Source of the DNA: Actinomycetes bacterium
GTDB lineage: Bacteria > Actinomycetota > Actinomycetes > Propionibacteriales > Nocardioidaceae
Assembly (NCBI GenBank): GCA_023417775.1
Contig: JAEZEJ010000140.1
Span: 1-27,049, forward strand
DNA length: 27,049 nt
Reading direction: 5' to 3'
The position numbers were made by a program, and so were the translations under genes. Positions 14,429-22,132 of this stretch are shown in pieces (the first letter of the stretch is position 1; each line of letters opens with the position of its first letter). The notes beneath the pieces were generated by a model. The model saw only the letters and a program-made list of their open reading frames with translations. It did no database searches and was not told the DNA's origin.

Positions 14429-17121
14429 CGCGTCAGCGTATCGCTCGAGGCGATCGGCTTGCTCAGCCGACGCACATACCACTCGCCCCGCCGGTCACTC
14501 GACGGGACGACCTTGACCCGTGCACTCAGCGCCACGAAGCCGTCCGGGGTGGCCGACACGGGCTCGAGATCGAGCTCGGCGACCTCGGGCAGGTCGTCCT
14601 TGAGTGCGGCGATCCGCAGGATGACATCGCGGAGACCGTCGACATCCACGGCCGGCGAGCCCCGGTACCCGAACAGCATCGGCGCTGCCCGCACCCCGCG
14701 CACCATCTGCTCGGCGTCCACATCGGTCAACGGCGGGATGCCGTAGGTGCGATCGTCCAGCAGCTCGCTCGGGGCGCCGGCCAGCCCGAAGGAGACCAGA
14801 GGACCGAAGAGCGGATCCTCGACCGCCTTGAACGAGACCGGCACGCCCTCGGGGGCCGAACGCTGCACGAAGAAGGTGGACTCGTCGTCGACCCCGGTCC
14901 AGGTGGTCAGACTGTCCCATGCCTCGGCCATGTCGTCGGCGTCGTGGATGCCGCGCCACACGTGGGCGAGATCGGGCCGCGCGCGCAGATGCTCGCTACC
15001 GGCCTTCAGCACGACATTCCAGCCCAGGTTCTCGCCGGCGGCGACCGCCTCCTCACGGCTGTGCACGATGATCCAGGTCCACAGGTCGATGCCGTAGCAG
15101 GACAGCAGGAAGTGCACCTGCTCGGTCGACAGCACCGCACCACGCGGCGCCAGCTCGAGCACGCTGCGGATCAGCGCCCGCGCGTCACCGGTCCGGTACT
15201 GGCCCGAGTCGTGGTACTCGCCGTGATCGCGTGAGGTCCATTCGGCGTAGTTGACGGCGCGCGCGAGGGCTCGGACCGCCGCCTCGGGCGAGGCGTACGA
15301 GGGCACCGACCCGCGGCCGGCCGAGCCGCCCTGGACATCGGGCACGCGCAGCAGCATCGGGATGCCCTTGCTGGCCAGGAAGGTCGAGACGATGGGCTTG
15401 TCGGACTGCTCACCGATCGCCGCGAGCACATTGGCGACATCCTCGCCGCCGGTGTTGATGGGCGGGGTGTAGACCACGACGAGGGCGTCGACATCCGTGC
15501 GGGCGAGGGCCGCCTCCAAGGCGACCTCGAACTCCTCGGCGCCCGCCCGCGCCCCCAGTGGGATCGGGGGCGCCACCTGCATGCCCTGGGCCTTGGCGGC
15601 GTCCGAGACGATGAGCGCGACCGCATCGGAGTTACCGACCACGGCGATCCGGTTGCCTCGCGGCAGCGGCTGATGGGCCAGGAGCTGCGCGACATCGAAC
15701 ATCTCGTCGAGGGTGTCGACCTGGATGACGCCCGCCTGGCCGAACATCGCGTCGACCGCCTTCTGCGGGGCCGAGGTGCGCTTGACCCGGTGACCCACCG
15801 GCACACCCTGGGTGGACCGTCCGGACTTGACCGCGACGACCGGCTTGCGCTCGCTGACCCGGCGCGCGAGCCGGGAGAACTTGCGCGGGTTACCGATGGA
15901 CTCCAGGTAGAGCAGGACCACCTCGGTGGCATCGTCATTGGACCAGTACTGCAGCAGGTCGTTGCCCGAGACATCGGCGCGGTTGCCGGCCGAGACGAAG
16001 GTGGACAGCCCGAGTCCTCGCCGCGAGACCGTCTCGAGGATCGCCGTGCCCAGGGCGCCGGACTGGCAGAAGAAGCCGACACGACCCTGCGGGGGCATCG
16101 TCGTGGCGAGCGACGCGTTCAACTGCACCCGCGGCACGGTATTGATGATGCCCAGGCAGTTCGGGCCGATCAGCCGCATGCCGTGGGACCGGCACAGGTG
16201 GAGCAGCTGCTCCTGGCGCTCCCGGCCCTCGGGCCCGGCCTCCGCGAATCCCGCGGAGATGACGATCAGCCCGTGCACGCCCTTGGCGGCGCAGTCGAGG
16301 ACGACATCGTTCACCGACTCCGCGGGCACGGCCACGATGGCGATCTCGACATCATCGGGGATGTCCTGGACGGACCGGTACGCGGGCAGTCCCGACACCG
16401 ACTCCGCCTGGGAGTTGACCGCGTAGACCGATCCGCCGAAGTCCCCGAGTACGAGATTGCGGACGATCATCTGCCCGATGGACGACTGCCGGCGGCTCGC
16501 GCCGACGACCGCGATGCTGCGGGCATCGAAGATGCGGTGGATGGACGCGGCCTCCGCCCGCTGCTCGCGAGCCCGCATCACGCCGAGCGCGGACTGGGTC
16601 GGGTCGATGCGGAAGCGCAGCTGCTGTACGCCGTCCTCGAGCTGACCGGAGACCGTGTACCCCATCTCCCGGAACACCTGCATCATCCGGATGTTCTCCG
16701 GCAGCACCTCGGCGGTGAACTCGGTGATCCCGCGCTCGCGTCCCGCCTGGGCCAGGTGCTCCAGCAGCAGCTGGCCCACGCCGCGACCCTGGTGGGCGTC
16801 CTCGACGAGGAAGGCCACCTCGGCCTCGGTGGGGCTGGTGGCGTCGTAGCGGCCGACGGCGATGATGTCGTCCTGCTGGGTCACGACGAAGGCGACCCGC
16901 TTGAGGTGGTCGACCTCGGTGAAGCGTTTGACGTCTCGGTCCGACAGCCGCGGATAGGGCGCGAAGAATCGGAAGTACTTGGACTCGGCCGAGACCCGGC
17001 TGTAGAACTCGACGAAGGCCTCGGCGTCATCGGGGACGATGGGACGGATCTGCGCCACCCGGCCGTCCTTGAGCAGGACATCGGCCTCCCAGGACTCGAC
17101 AGGGTGCAGCTGGCTGGTCAC
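14425..17121 (-). CDS. Type II protein lysine acetyltransferase (GNAT fused to NDP-forming acyl-CoA synthetase-like)
   Basis: An 898-residue fusion. The N-terminal GNAT domain (about 15-175) has the acetyl-CoA loop QGRGVG (111-116). CoA-binding (about 195-325) and succinyl-CoA-ligase-like domains follow, with FCQSGALG and GNRADVSGNDLL motifs. A C-terminal ATP-grasp domain (about 670-895) contains FGPLVSFGLAG and AELDLEPV. GNAT-first order defines the type II Pat enzymes of actinobacteria (Streptomyces PatA), which acetylate and inactivate acetyl-CoA synthetase. The phosphohistidine loop reads GHRVKRTSAP instead of SHTGA, so synthetase activity is probably lost and the domain may sense a small molecule. 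The GTG start follows a TACGTT hexamer by seven bases with no ribosome site, suggesting a leaderless mRNA. It is the first gene of the four-gene unit ending in tdk. Confidence 0.9.
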   Translation of the reverse strand: MTSQLHPVESWEADVLLKDGRVAQIRPIVPDDAEAFVEFYSRVSAESKYFRFFAPYPRLSDRDVKRFTEVDHLKRVAFVVTQQDDIIAVGRYDATSPTEAEVAFLVEDAHQGRGVGQLLLEHLAQAGRERGITEFTAEVLPENIRMMQVFREMGYTVSGQLEDGVQQLRFRIDPTQSALGVMRAREQRAEAASIHRIFDARSIAVVGASRRQSSIGQMIVRNLVLGDFGGSVYAVNSQAESVSGLPAYRSVQDIPDDVEIAIVAVPAESVNDVVLDCAAKGVHGLIVISAGFAEAGPEGRERQEQLLHLCRSHGMRLIGPNCLGIINTVPRVQLNASLATTMPPQGRVGFFCQSGALGTAILETVSRRGLGLSTFVSAGNRADVSGNDLLQYWSNDDATEVVLLYLESIGNPRKFSRLARRVSERKPVVAVKSGRSTQGVPVGHRVKRTSAPQKAVDAMFGQAGVIQVDTLDEMFDVAQLLAHQPLPRGNRIAVVGNSDAVALIVSDAAKAQGMQVAPPIPLGARAGAEEFEVALEAALARTDVDALVVVYTPPINTGGEDVANVLAAIGEQSDKPIVSTFLASKGIPMLLRVPDVQGGSAGRGSVPSYASPEAAVRALARAVNYAEWTSRDHGEYHDSGQYRTGDARALIRSVLELAPRGAVLSTEQVHFLLSCYGIDLWTWIIVHSREEAVAAGENLGWNVVLKAGSEHLRARPDLAHVWRGIHDADDMAEAWDSLTTWTGVDDESTFFVQRSAPEGVPVSFKAVEDPLFGPLVSFGLAGAPSELLDDRTYGIPPLTDVDAEQMVRGVRAAPMLFGYRGSPAVDVDGLRDVILRIAALKDDLPEVAELDLEPVSATPDGFVALSARVKVVPSSDRRGEWYVRRLSKPIASSDTLTR

Positions 17122-17128
17122 ACGGTCC

Positions 17129-17134
17129 AACGTA
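17129..17134 (-). promoter_or_regulatory. Candidate -10 element (TACGTT) for a leaderless acetyltransferase mRNA
   Basis: TACGTT on the minus strand fits TANNNT and lies seven bases before the GTG start. There is no Shine-Dalgarno sequence in that interval. It overlaps the left arm of the inverted repeat at 17131-17159, so a bound repressor could block it. Confidence 0.45.
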
Positions 17135-17159
17135 CCGTCTAGCTCGGCGTGGCGGTACG
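17131..17159. promoter_or_regulatory. Operator-like inverted repeat CGTACCG-N15-CGGTACG
   Basis: Perfect 7-bp arms (17131-17137 and 17153-17159) lie 22 bp apart start to start, about two helical turns, in the 96-base divergent gap between the acetyltransferase fusion and parC. The same GTACCG...CGGTAC half-sites occur upstream of the carbonic anhydrase gene with a 13-base spacer. This looks like a dimeric regulator site, but no binding protein can be named. Confidence 0.4.
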
Positions 17160-17180
17160 AGCCTCGCCCGCCGAGAGAGC

Positions 17181-17186
17181 GACAAT
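17181..17186 (+). promoter_or_regulatory. Weak candidate -10 element (GACAAT) for parC
   Basis: GACAATGG lies 31 bases before the parC ATG and resembles the strings before DUF4235 and DUF3093. It departs from TANNNT at the first base, so confidence is low. Confidence 0.22.
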
Positions 17187-17217
17187 GGGATGTCGATCGT
17201 CCACGAGGAGAGGATGC

Positions 17218-19683
17218 ATGGCCGCCCGCAAAGCCACCCCCGCGCCCGCGGAGGATTTCGAGGAACACATCGTCGACACCAATGTGAGCGACGAGATGCG
17301 GTCCAGCTTCCTGGAGTACGCGTACTCGGTCATCTACGCCCGGGCCCTGCCCGATGCGCGCGACGGTCTCAAGCCGGTGCAACGCCGCATCCTGTACACG
17401 ATGGACGACATGAGCCTGCGGTCCGACCGCGGCCACGTCAAGAGCGCCCGTCCCGTCGGCGATGTCATGGGCCGGTTCCACCCGCACGGCGACAGCGCGA
17501 TCTACGACGCCCTCGTCCGCATGGTGCAGCCCTGGTCGATGCGCCTGCCGTTGATCGACGGCCACGGCAACTTCGGCTCGGCCGACGATCCGCCCGCGGC
17601 GATGCGGTACACCGAGTGCCGCATGGACCTCCCCGCCGAGGCGATGACCGCCTCCATCGAGGAGGACACGGTCGACTTCCGGCCCAACTATGACGGTCGC
17701 GAAATGGAGCCGTCCGTGCTGCCGGCGGCCTTCCCCAATCTGCTGGTCAACGGTGCAGCGGGCATCGCGGTGGGGATGGCCACCAATATCGCGCCGCACA
17801 ATCTGGTCGAGGTGGTGCAGGCATTGCGCCACCTGATCGACGCCCCGGATGCCTCCCTCGATGACCTGATGCGCTTCGTCCCCGGGCCGGATCTGCCCAC
17901 CGGAGGCAAGATCGTCGGCCTCGACGGCGTCCGCGATGCCTATGAGACCGGCAATGGCTCGTTCAAGATGCGTGCCACGGCACGGATCGAGTCCATCACC
18001 CCGCGGCGCAAGGGCATCGTCGTCACCGAGCTGCCGTACAACGTCGGTCCCGAGAAGGTCATCGAGGCGATCAAGAAGTATGTCCAGAACAAGAAGCTCC
18101 AGGGCATCTCGGACATCAAGAACCTGACGGACCGGCACAAGGGCCTGCATCTGGTCATCGAGCTGAAGAACGGCTTCGTGCCCGAGGCGATCCTCGAGCA
18201 GCTGTACAAGCTGACCCCGATGGAGACCTCCTTCGGCATCAATGCGGTCGCCCTGGTCGACGGTCAGCCCCGCACCCTGGGACTGCGCGAGATGCTGCAG
18301 GTCTTCCTGGATCATCGCATCGAGGTCGTGCGCCGCCGCAGCTCCTACCGCCGCCAGAAGGCCGCCGACCGGCTCCACCTCGTCGACGGCCTGCTCATCG
18401 CCATCGTCGACATCGACGAGGTCATCCAGCTGATCCGTTCCAGCGAAAATCGTGCCGAGGCGCGCGAACGGCTTCAGTCGGTCTTCGATCTGAGCGAGGC
18501 CCAGGCCGACTACATCCTGGACCTCCAGCTCGGCCGGCTCACCAAGTTCTCGCGCCTGGAGCTGGAGAAGGAGGCCGAGGAGCTGCGCCGGCGCATCGAG
18601 GAGCTGGATGGCATCCTCTCCGACGAGTCCGTCCTCCGTTCCCTCGTCGGCGAGGAACTGGCCGATGTCGCCGAGCGTTTCGGGACCCCACGGCGCACAG
18701 TGCTGCTCGCATCGGCAGGACAGCAGGTCAACGCCGCCAAACTCTCGGTCGAGGTCGCCGATGATCCCTGCTGGGTCCTGCTCTCGGGCACCGGACTGCT
18801 GGCACGCACCGCCGATGACAGCGCCTTCGGCGAGTCGGGACGGCGCGGCAAACACGATGTCGTGGTCAGCGCGGTGTCGGCCACGGCACGCGGTCAGGTC
18901 GGACTGGTCTGCGATGACGGCACCGTGCATCGTCTCGACGTCCTCGACCTCCCCCTGCTGCCGCCGACGGCCGATGCGCCGACCTTGCAGGGCGGGGTCC
19001 CGCTCTCGGAACTGCTGCTGCTCGACGGTCGGCCGTTGGCGCTGATGAGCTTGGACGAGGACGGTCCCGGAGTCGCACTCGGCACCGAGCAGGGCGTCGT
19101 CAAGCGCGTCAAGCCCGACCATCTGGGCCGCGACAGCTGGGAGATCATCCGCCTCGAGGAGGGCGACCGGGTGGTCGGCGCGGCGCAGCTCTCCTCCGGT
19201 GAGGAGGAGCTGGTGTTCATCACCTCGGACGCGCAGCTCCTGCACTTCTCCGCCTCGCTCGTGCGGCCCCAAGGCCGCACCGGCGGCGGTGTGGCCGGGG
19301 TCAAGCTCGGCTCCGAGGACCGGGTCGTGTCCTTCGGCGCGGTCCGCGATCCGGCCGGAGCCCATGTGCTCACGGTCGCCGGGCACGGCGATGCGCTCCC
19401 GGGCACGCAGAACGGCGCGGCGAAGCTCAGCCCCTTCGCGATCTATCCAGCCAAGGGACGGGCCACCGGCGGTGTGCGCTGTCAGCGCTTCCTGGCCGGC
19501 GAGGATCGGTTGATCGCCGCCTGGGCCGGTGACGGTCTGCCGATGGCGTGCAGTTCCAGCGGTACGCCGATCGAGCCCCCGGAGGTCTCCGAGCGCCGCG
19601 ACGGGTCCGGACAGCCCCTCTCCCAGCCCGTACAGGCGATCGCGTCACCGCTCTCTGCGACGGCCTCCGGCGTGTCAGACTGA
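17218..19683 (+). CDS. parC: DNA topoisomerase IV subunit A (ParC)
   Basis: An 821-residue type IIA topoisomerase subunit that cleaves and passes DNA, partner of ParE. The breakage domain runs from about 30 to 510. The catalytic tyrosine is Y131 (MRYTECRM). The quinolone region HPHGDSAIYDALVRM has the drug-sensitive residues S93 and D97. A coiled tower follows (about 360-500, LSEAQADYILDLQLGRL), then a C-terminal beta-pinwheel (about 515-800). The gyrase-defining QRRGGKG box is absent: the nearest match is GRRGKHD, supporting decatenase and not gyrase. The ATG at 17218 has a GGAGAGG ribosome site. An upstream in-frame ATG at 17149 lacks family sequence. Streptomyces ParC (SCO5836) is the reference. 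The gene is followed after four bases by the lipoprotein gene. Confidence 0.93.
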   Translation: MAARKATPAPAEDFEEHIVDTNVSDEMRSSFLEYAYSVIYARALPDARDGLKPVQRRILYTMDDMSLRSDRGHVKSARPVGDVMGRFHPHGDSAIYDALVRMVQPWSMRLPLIDGHGNFGSADDPPAAMRYTECRMDLPAEAMTASIEEDTVDFRPNYDGREMEPSVLPAAFPNLLVNGAAGIAVGMATNIAPHNLVEVVQALRHLIDAPDASLDDLMRFVPGPDLPTGGKIVGLDGVRDAYETGNGSFKMRATARIESITPRRKGIVVTELPYNVGPEKVIEAIKKYVQNKKLQGISDIKNLTDRHKGLHLVIELKNGFVPEAILEQLYKLTPMETSFGINAVALVDGQPRTLGLREMLQVFLDHRIEVVRRRSSYRRQKAADRLHLVDGLLIAIVDIDEVIQLIRSSENRAEARERLQSVFDLSEAQADYILDLQLGRLTKFSRLELEKEAEELRRRIEELDGILSDESVLRSLVGEELADVAERFGTPRRTVLLASAGQQVNAAKLSVEVADDPCWVLLSGTGLLARTADDSAFGESGRRGKHDVVVSAVSATARGQVGLVCDDGTVHRLDVLDLPLLPPTADAPTLQGGVPLSELLLLDGRPLALMSLDEDGPGVALGTEQGVVKRVKPDHLGRDSWEIIRLEEGDRVVGAAQLSSGEEELVFITSDAQLLHFSASLVRPQGRTGGGVAGVKLGSEDRVVSFGAVRDPAGAHVLTVAGHGDALPGTQNGAAKLSPFAIYPAKGRATGGVRCQRFLAGEDRLIAAWAGDGLPMACSSSGTPIEPPEVSERRDGSGQPLSQPVQAIASPLSATASGVSD

Positions 19684-19687
19684 GCCC

Positions 19688-20389
19688 GTGCGTAACCCCT
19701 TACGAGTCCTCGCCGTCATCGTCGCTGCTCTGCTGATGTCGGCCTGCACATCCGATGACAGCTCATCGGGTGATCCCCAGGAGCGTCTCGACGCGGCGGT
19801 GACCAGCCTCCAGGAGGCTCCGGCGATCGACTTCTCGATCGCCACCGATCGGATTCCCTCGGGCGTGTCCGGCCTGGTCTCCATCAAAGGGAAGGGTGAC
19901 TTCTCCCCGGCCTTCGAGGGTGAGGCGCGGGTCGTCGCCGGGGGCGCGTCACTGCCCGCGGAGGTGATCGCGGTCGATGACACCCTGTGGGTCAAGACCG
20001 GGTTCGCCTCGGACTATCTCAGCCTCGATCCCGCTCAGTTCGGCATCCCCGATCCGGCTCAGCTGGTCAGCCCCGATGACGGTGCCCTGTCGCTCCTGGC
20101 CTCGGCCGACGGCCTCGAGGAGGGCGAGGACGTCCGCGACGGCCGCGACGTGCTCACCACCATCACCGGCACCATCGACGGTGCTGATGTCGCGACGTTG
20201 CTGCCCGCGGCCGACAAGTCTGGCAGCTTCACGGTCGAGTACCGGCTGAACCAGGACGATGAGCTGACCGATGCCGTCGTCACCGGCCCGTTCTACGCCG
20301 GGGAGGACGACGTTGCGTACACGGTGACGATCAAGGCCCTCGACACTCCCGTCGACATCACCGCACCGACACGCCCATCAGCTCGGTGA
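19688..20389 (+). CDS. LppX/LprAFG-family lipoprotein (LprG-like)
   Basis: A 233-residue secreted lipoprotein. The signal peptide (RNPLRVLAVIVAALLMSAC) ends in a lipobox with C20 as the lipidated residue. A Ser/Asp linker follows, then a domain (about 32-220) of the LppX_LprAFG type that holds lipid acyl chains in a hydrophobic pocket. Mycobacterial LprG (Rv1411c) carries triacylated lipids and works with the MFS protein P55 encoded just after it. Here the stop overlaps the start of a P55-like gene as GTGA, so the same pair is present. The GTG start is four bases after the parC stop, putting it in the parC transcript. The lipid carried here is unknown. Confidence 0.88.
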   Translation: MRNPLRVLAVIVAALLMSACTSDDSSSGDPQERLDAAVTSLQEAPAIDFSIATDRIPSGVSGLVSIKGKGDFSPAFEGEARVVAGGASLPAEVIAVDDTLWVKTGFASDYLSLDPAQFGIPDPAQLVSPDDGALSLLASADGLEEGEDVRDGRDVLTTITGTIDGADVATLLPAADKSGSFTVEYRLNQDDELTDAVVTGPFYAGEDDVAYTVTIKALDTPVDITAPTRPSAR

Positions 20390-22077
20390 CAGCTCCGCGC
20401 CTGCTGCTGGGGTTGGCGGCGGTGGCGATCGGTTTCGCCGCGGCCGACACCTATGTGGTGGTGCTCGCCCTGCCCGACATGATGACATCGGCGGGTCTGG
20501 GCGTCGACGAGATCCAGCGTGCCGCTCCCATCGTCTCGGGCTTCCTGCTCGGCTATGTCGGCGTGCTGCCGCTGATCGGCCGGTTGGCGGACCTCCGCGG
20601 CCGAGTCCCCGTGCTGATGGGCTGTCTCGTGGTCTTCGTGGTCGGCTCGGTGGTGACCGCCGGAGCCTACGATCTGACGACGATCGTGATCGGCCGCTTC
20701 TTCCAAGGGCTCGGCGGGGGCGGCCTGATCCCGCCGACGCTGGCGCTCGTGGCGGATCGCTGGCCGCCCGAGCGACGTGGCCTGCCCCTCGGGATCGTCG
20801 GGGCCGTCCAGGAGCTCGGCAGCGTCATCGGCCCCCTCTACGGGGCGGCGGTGCTGGCCTTCGGCAGCTGGCACACGATCTTCTGGCTCAATGCCGCCGT
20901 GGGGCTGGTCATCGCCGCGGCCTTGTGGCCGCAACGCGGCAGTCGCCGGCCCGTGCGGGATGTCACCGGGATGCTGCTGCTGGCGATCAGCGCCGCGGCA
21001 GCGCTGTTAGTGATGCTGCAGCCCTCGGTGCTGGTCACAGACGTGACCTGGGGCCTGCCCTTCGTACCGTTCACCGGCGAGAACCGCTGGTGGTCGCCGC
21101 TCGGACTGGCGAGCATCGGCGCGTTCATCGGGTTCGTCGTCCGGCAGGCGACGGCCCGTCGCCCGCTGATCGACGGCCGCGGCTGGCGAACCGCCCTCGC
21201 GCAGACCGATCTGGCGGGGGCTCTGGCGATGTCGATCACGCTCGGGGCCGTCATCATCACCTTCGCTTCGGCCGAGCACGAATCGGGAGGGCTCTCCCCG
21301 GCCGCGCCATGGCTCCTCGCGATCGGTGCGGTGTCGGCCGTGCTCTTCGTCTGGCGGCAGCGGACCGCCGCGGCCCCTCTCATCCCGCGGGGCACACTGG
21401 GGCACCGTGCCGCAGCCGGGGCCGTCGCGGTGTCCTTCTTCATCGGCTGTGCCCTGATCGCCGCCCTGGTCGACATCCCCTTCTTCGCCCGCCTCACGGT
21501 CGCCCGCGACTCCCAGTTCGATGCCGCGCTCGTGCTCATCCGGTTTCTCATCGCCTTGCCGATCGGTGCGATCCTCGGCGGCTGGCTGTGCCGGCGGGTC
21601 TCCCCCGCCCCACTCACCGCCATCGGCATGTTCGTCGCGGCAGGAGCCTTCGCGCTGATGAGCCGCTGGGAGGCAGACGCTCTGGAGCACCTGAGCAGCG
21701 ATCTCGTCCTGATCACCGCCGGGTTGGCCTTCGGTCTCGTGATCGCCCCGGTCAACGTCGCCCTGTTGAATCACACGGCCGATGCGGTCCATGGACTCGC
21801 CAGTGCGCTGCTCGTCGTCGCGCGGATGGTGGGCATGCTGGTAGGCGTCTCGGCCCTCAGCGCACTGGGCCTGTGGGCCTTCCGGTCCGCCATGGCCGAC
21901 CTGCCGCCCGTCGAGGAGCTGTGCGGGAGCGCATCGGCCTGTCCGGCCTACAATGCCGCGGTACTGGACGCTGGCATCAGCCAGTTGCAGGCCGTGTTCG
22001 CCGGGGCCGCGGTCAGTGCGGCGATCGCCGCACTGCTCGCGGCGGTGACACTGCGCCGGTCCGCGACGACCACCTGA
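20386..22077 (+). CDS. MFS exporter resembling P55 (Rv1410c)
   Basis: A 563-residue major facilitator protein with about 14 hydrophobic segments. From memory it shares several distinctive stretches with mycobacterial P55: ADTYVVV in helix 1 (with acidic D21), QELGSVIGPLYG, RFLIALPIGAILGGW, and VHGLASALLVVARMVGMLVGVSALSALGL. P55 exports triacylglycerides and related lipids together with LprG and affects drug sensitivity and cell-surface properties. The preceding, overlapping LprG-like gene makes the assignment firm. The GTG start overlaps the lipoprotein stop. A short extracytoplasmic loop near residue 505-525 has two cysteines (LCGSASACPAY) that could form a disulfide. The host lacks visible mycolate genes, so the cargo is probably another glycolipid or triacylglycerol. 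Confidence 0.88.
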   Translation: MTAPRLLLGLAAVAIGFAAADTYVVVLALPDMMTSAGLGVDEIQRAAPIVSGFLLGYVGVLPLIGRLADLRGRVPVLMGCLVVFVVGSVVTAGAYDLTTIVIGRFFQGLGGGGLIPPTLALVADRWPPERRGLPLGIVGAVQELGSVIGPLYGAAVLAFGSWHTIFWLNAAVGLVIAAALWPQRGSRRPVRDVTGMLLLAISAAAALLVMLQPSVLVTDVTWGLPFVPFTGENRWWSPLGLASIGAFIGFVVRQATARRPLIDGRGWRTALAQTDLAGALAMSITLGAVIITFASAEHESGGLSPAAPWLLAIGAVSAVLFVWRQRTAAAPLIPRGTLGHRAAAGAVAVSFFIGCALIAALVDIPFFARLTVARDSQFDAALVLIRFLIALPIGAILGGWLCRRVSPAPLTAIGMFVAAGAFALMSRWEADALEHLSSDLVLITAGLAFGLVIAPVNVALLNHTADAVHGLASALLVVARMVGMLVGVSALSALGLWAFRSAMADLPPVEELCGSASACPAYNAAVLDAGISQLQAVFAGAAVSAAIAALLAAVTLRRSATTT

Positions 22078-22101
22078 GGGGTACCTGACGGGTTCGATCT
22101 G

Positions 22102-22129
22102 CGGTACCGACCTCGAGCGATACGGTACG
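22102..22129. promoter_or_regulatory. CGGTACCG / CGGTACG repeat with a candidate -10 (TACGGT, 22121-22126) for the carbonic anhydrase gene
   Basis: A palindrome CGGTACCG (22102-22109) lies 13 bases before CGGTACG (22123-22129). The second copy overlaps TACGGT, a TANNNT hexamer that ends six bases before the ATG. No ribosome site lies between them, so the mRNA is probably leaderless. The same half-sites flank the acetyltransferase promoter at 17131-17159. Confidence 0.4.
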
Positions 22130-22132
22130 AAC

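Noticed and set aside
15673..17142. Plus-strand open frame of 489 residues opposite the acetyltransferase fusion
   Set aside because: No recognisable domain, shadow-type composition, and it is antisense to a gene with clear GNAT and CoA-binding motifs.
17122..19386. A minus-strand frame that stays open from the acetyltransferase through the whole of parC, giving a 1653-residue reading
   Set aside because: It is antisense to a ParC gene with full catalytic motifs. The extra N-terminal 755 residues are His/Gln/Asp-rich and match nothing, and the acetyltransferase has a family-consistent GTG start at 17121.
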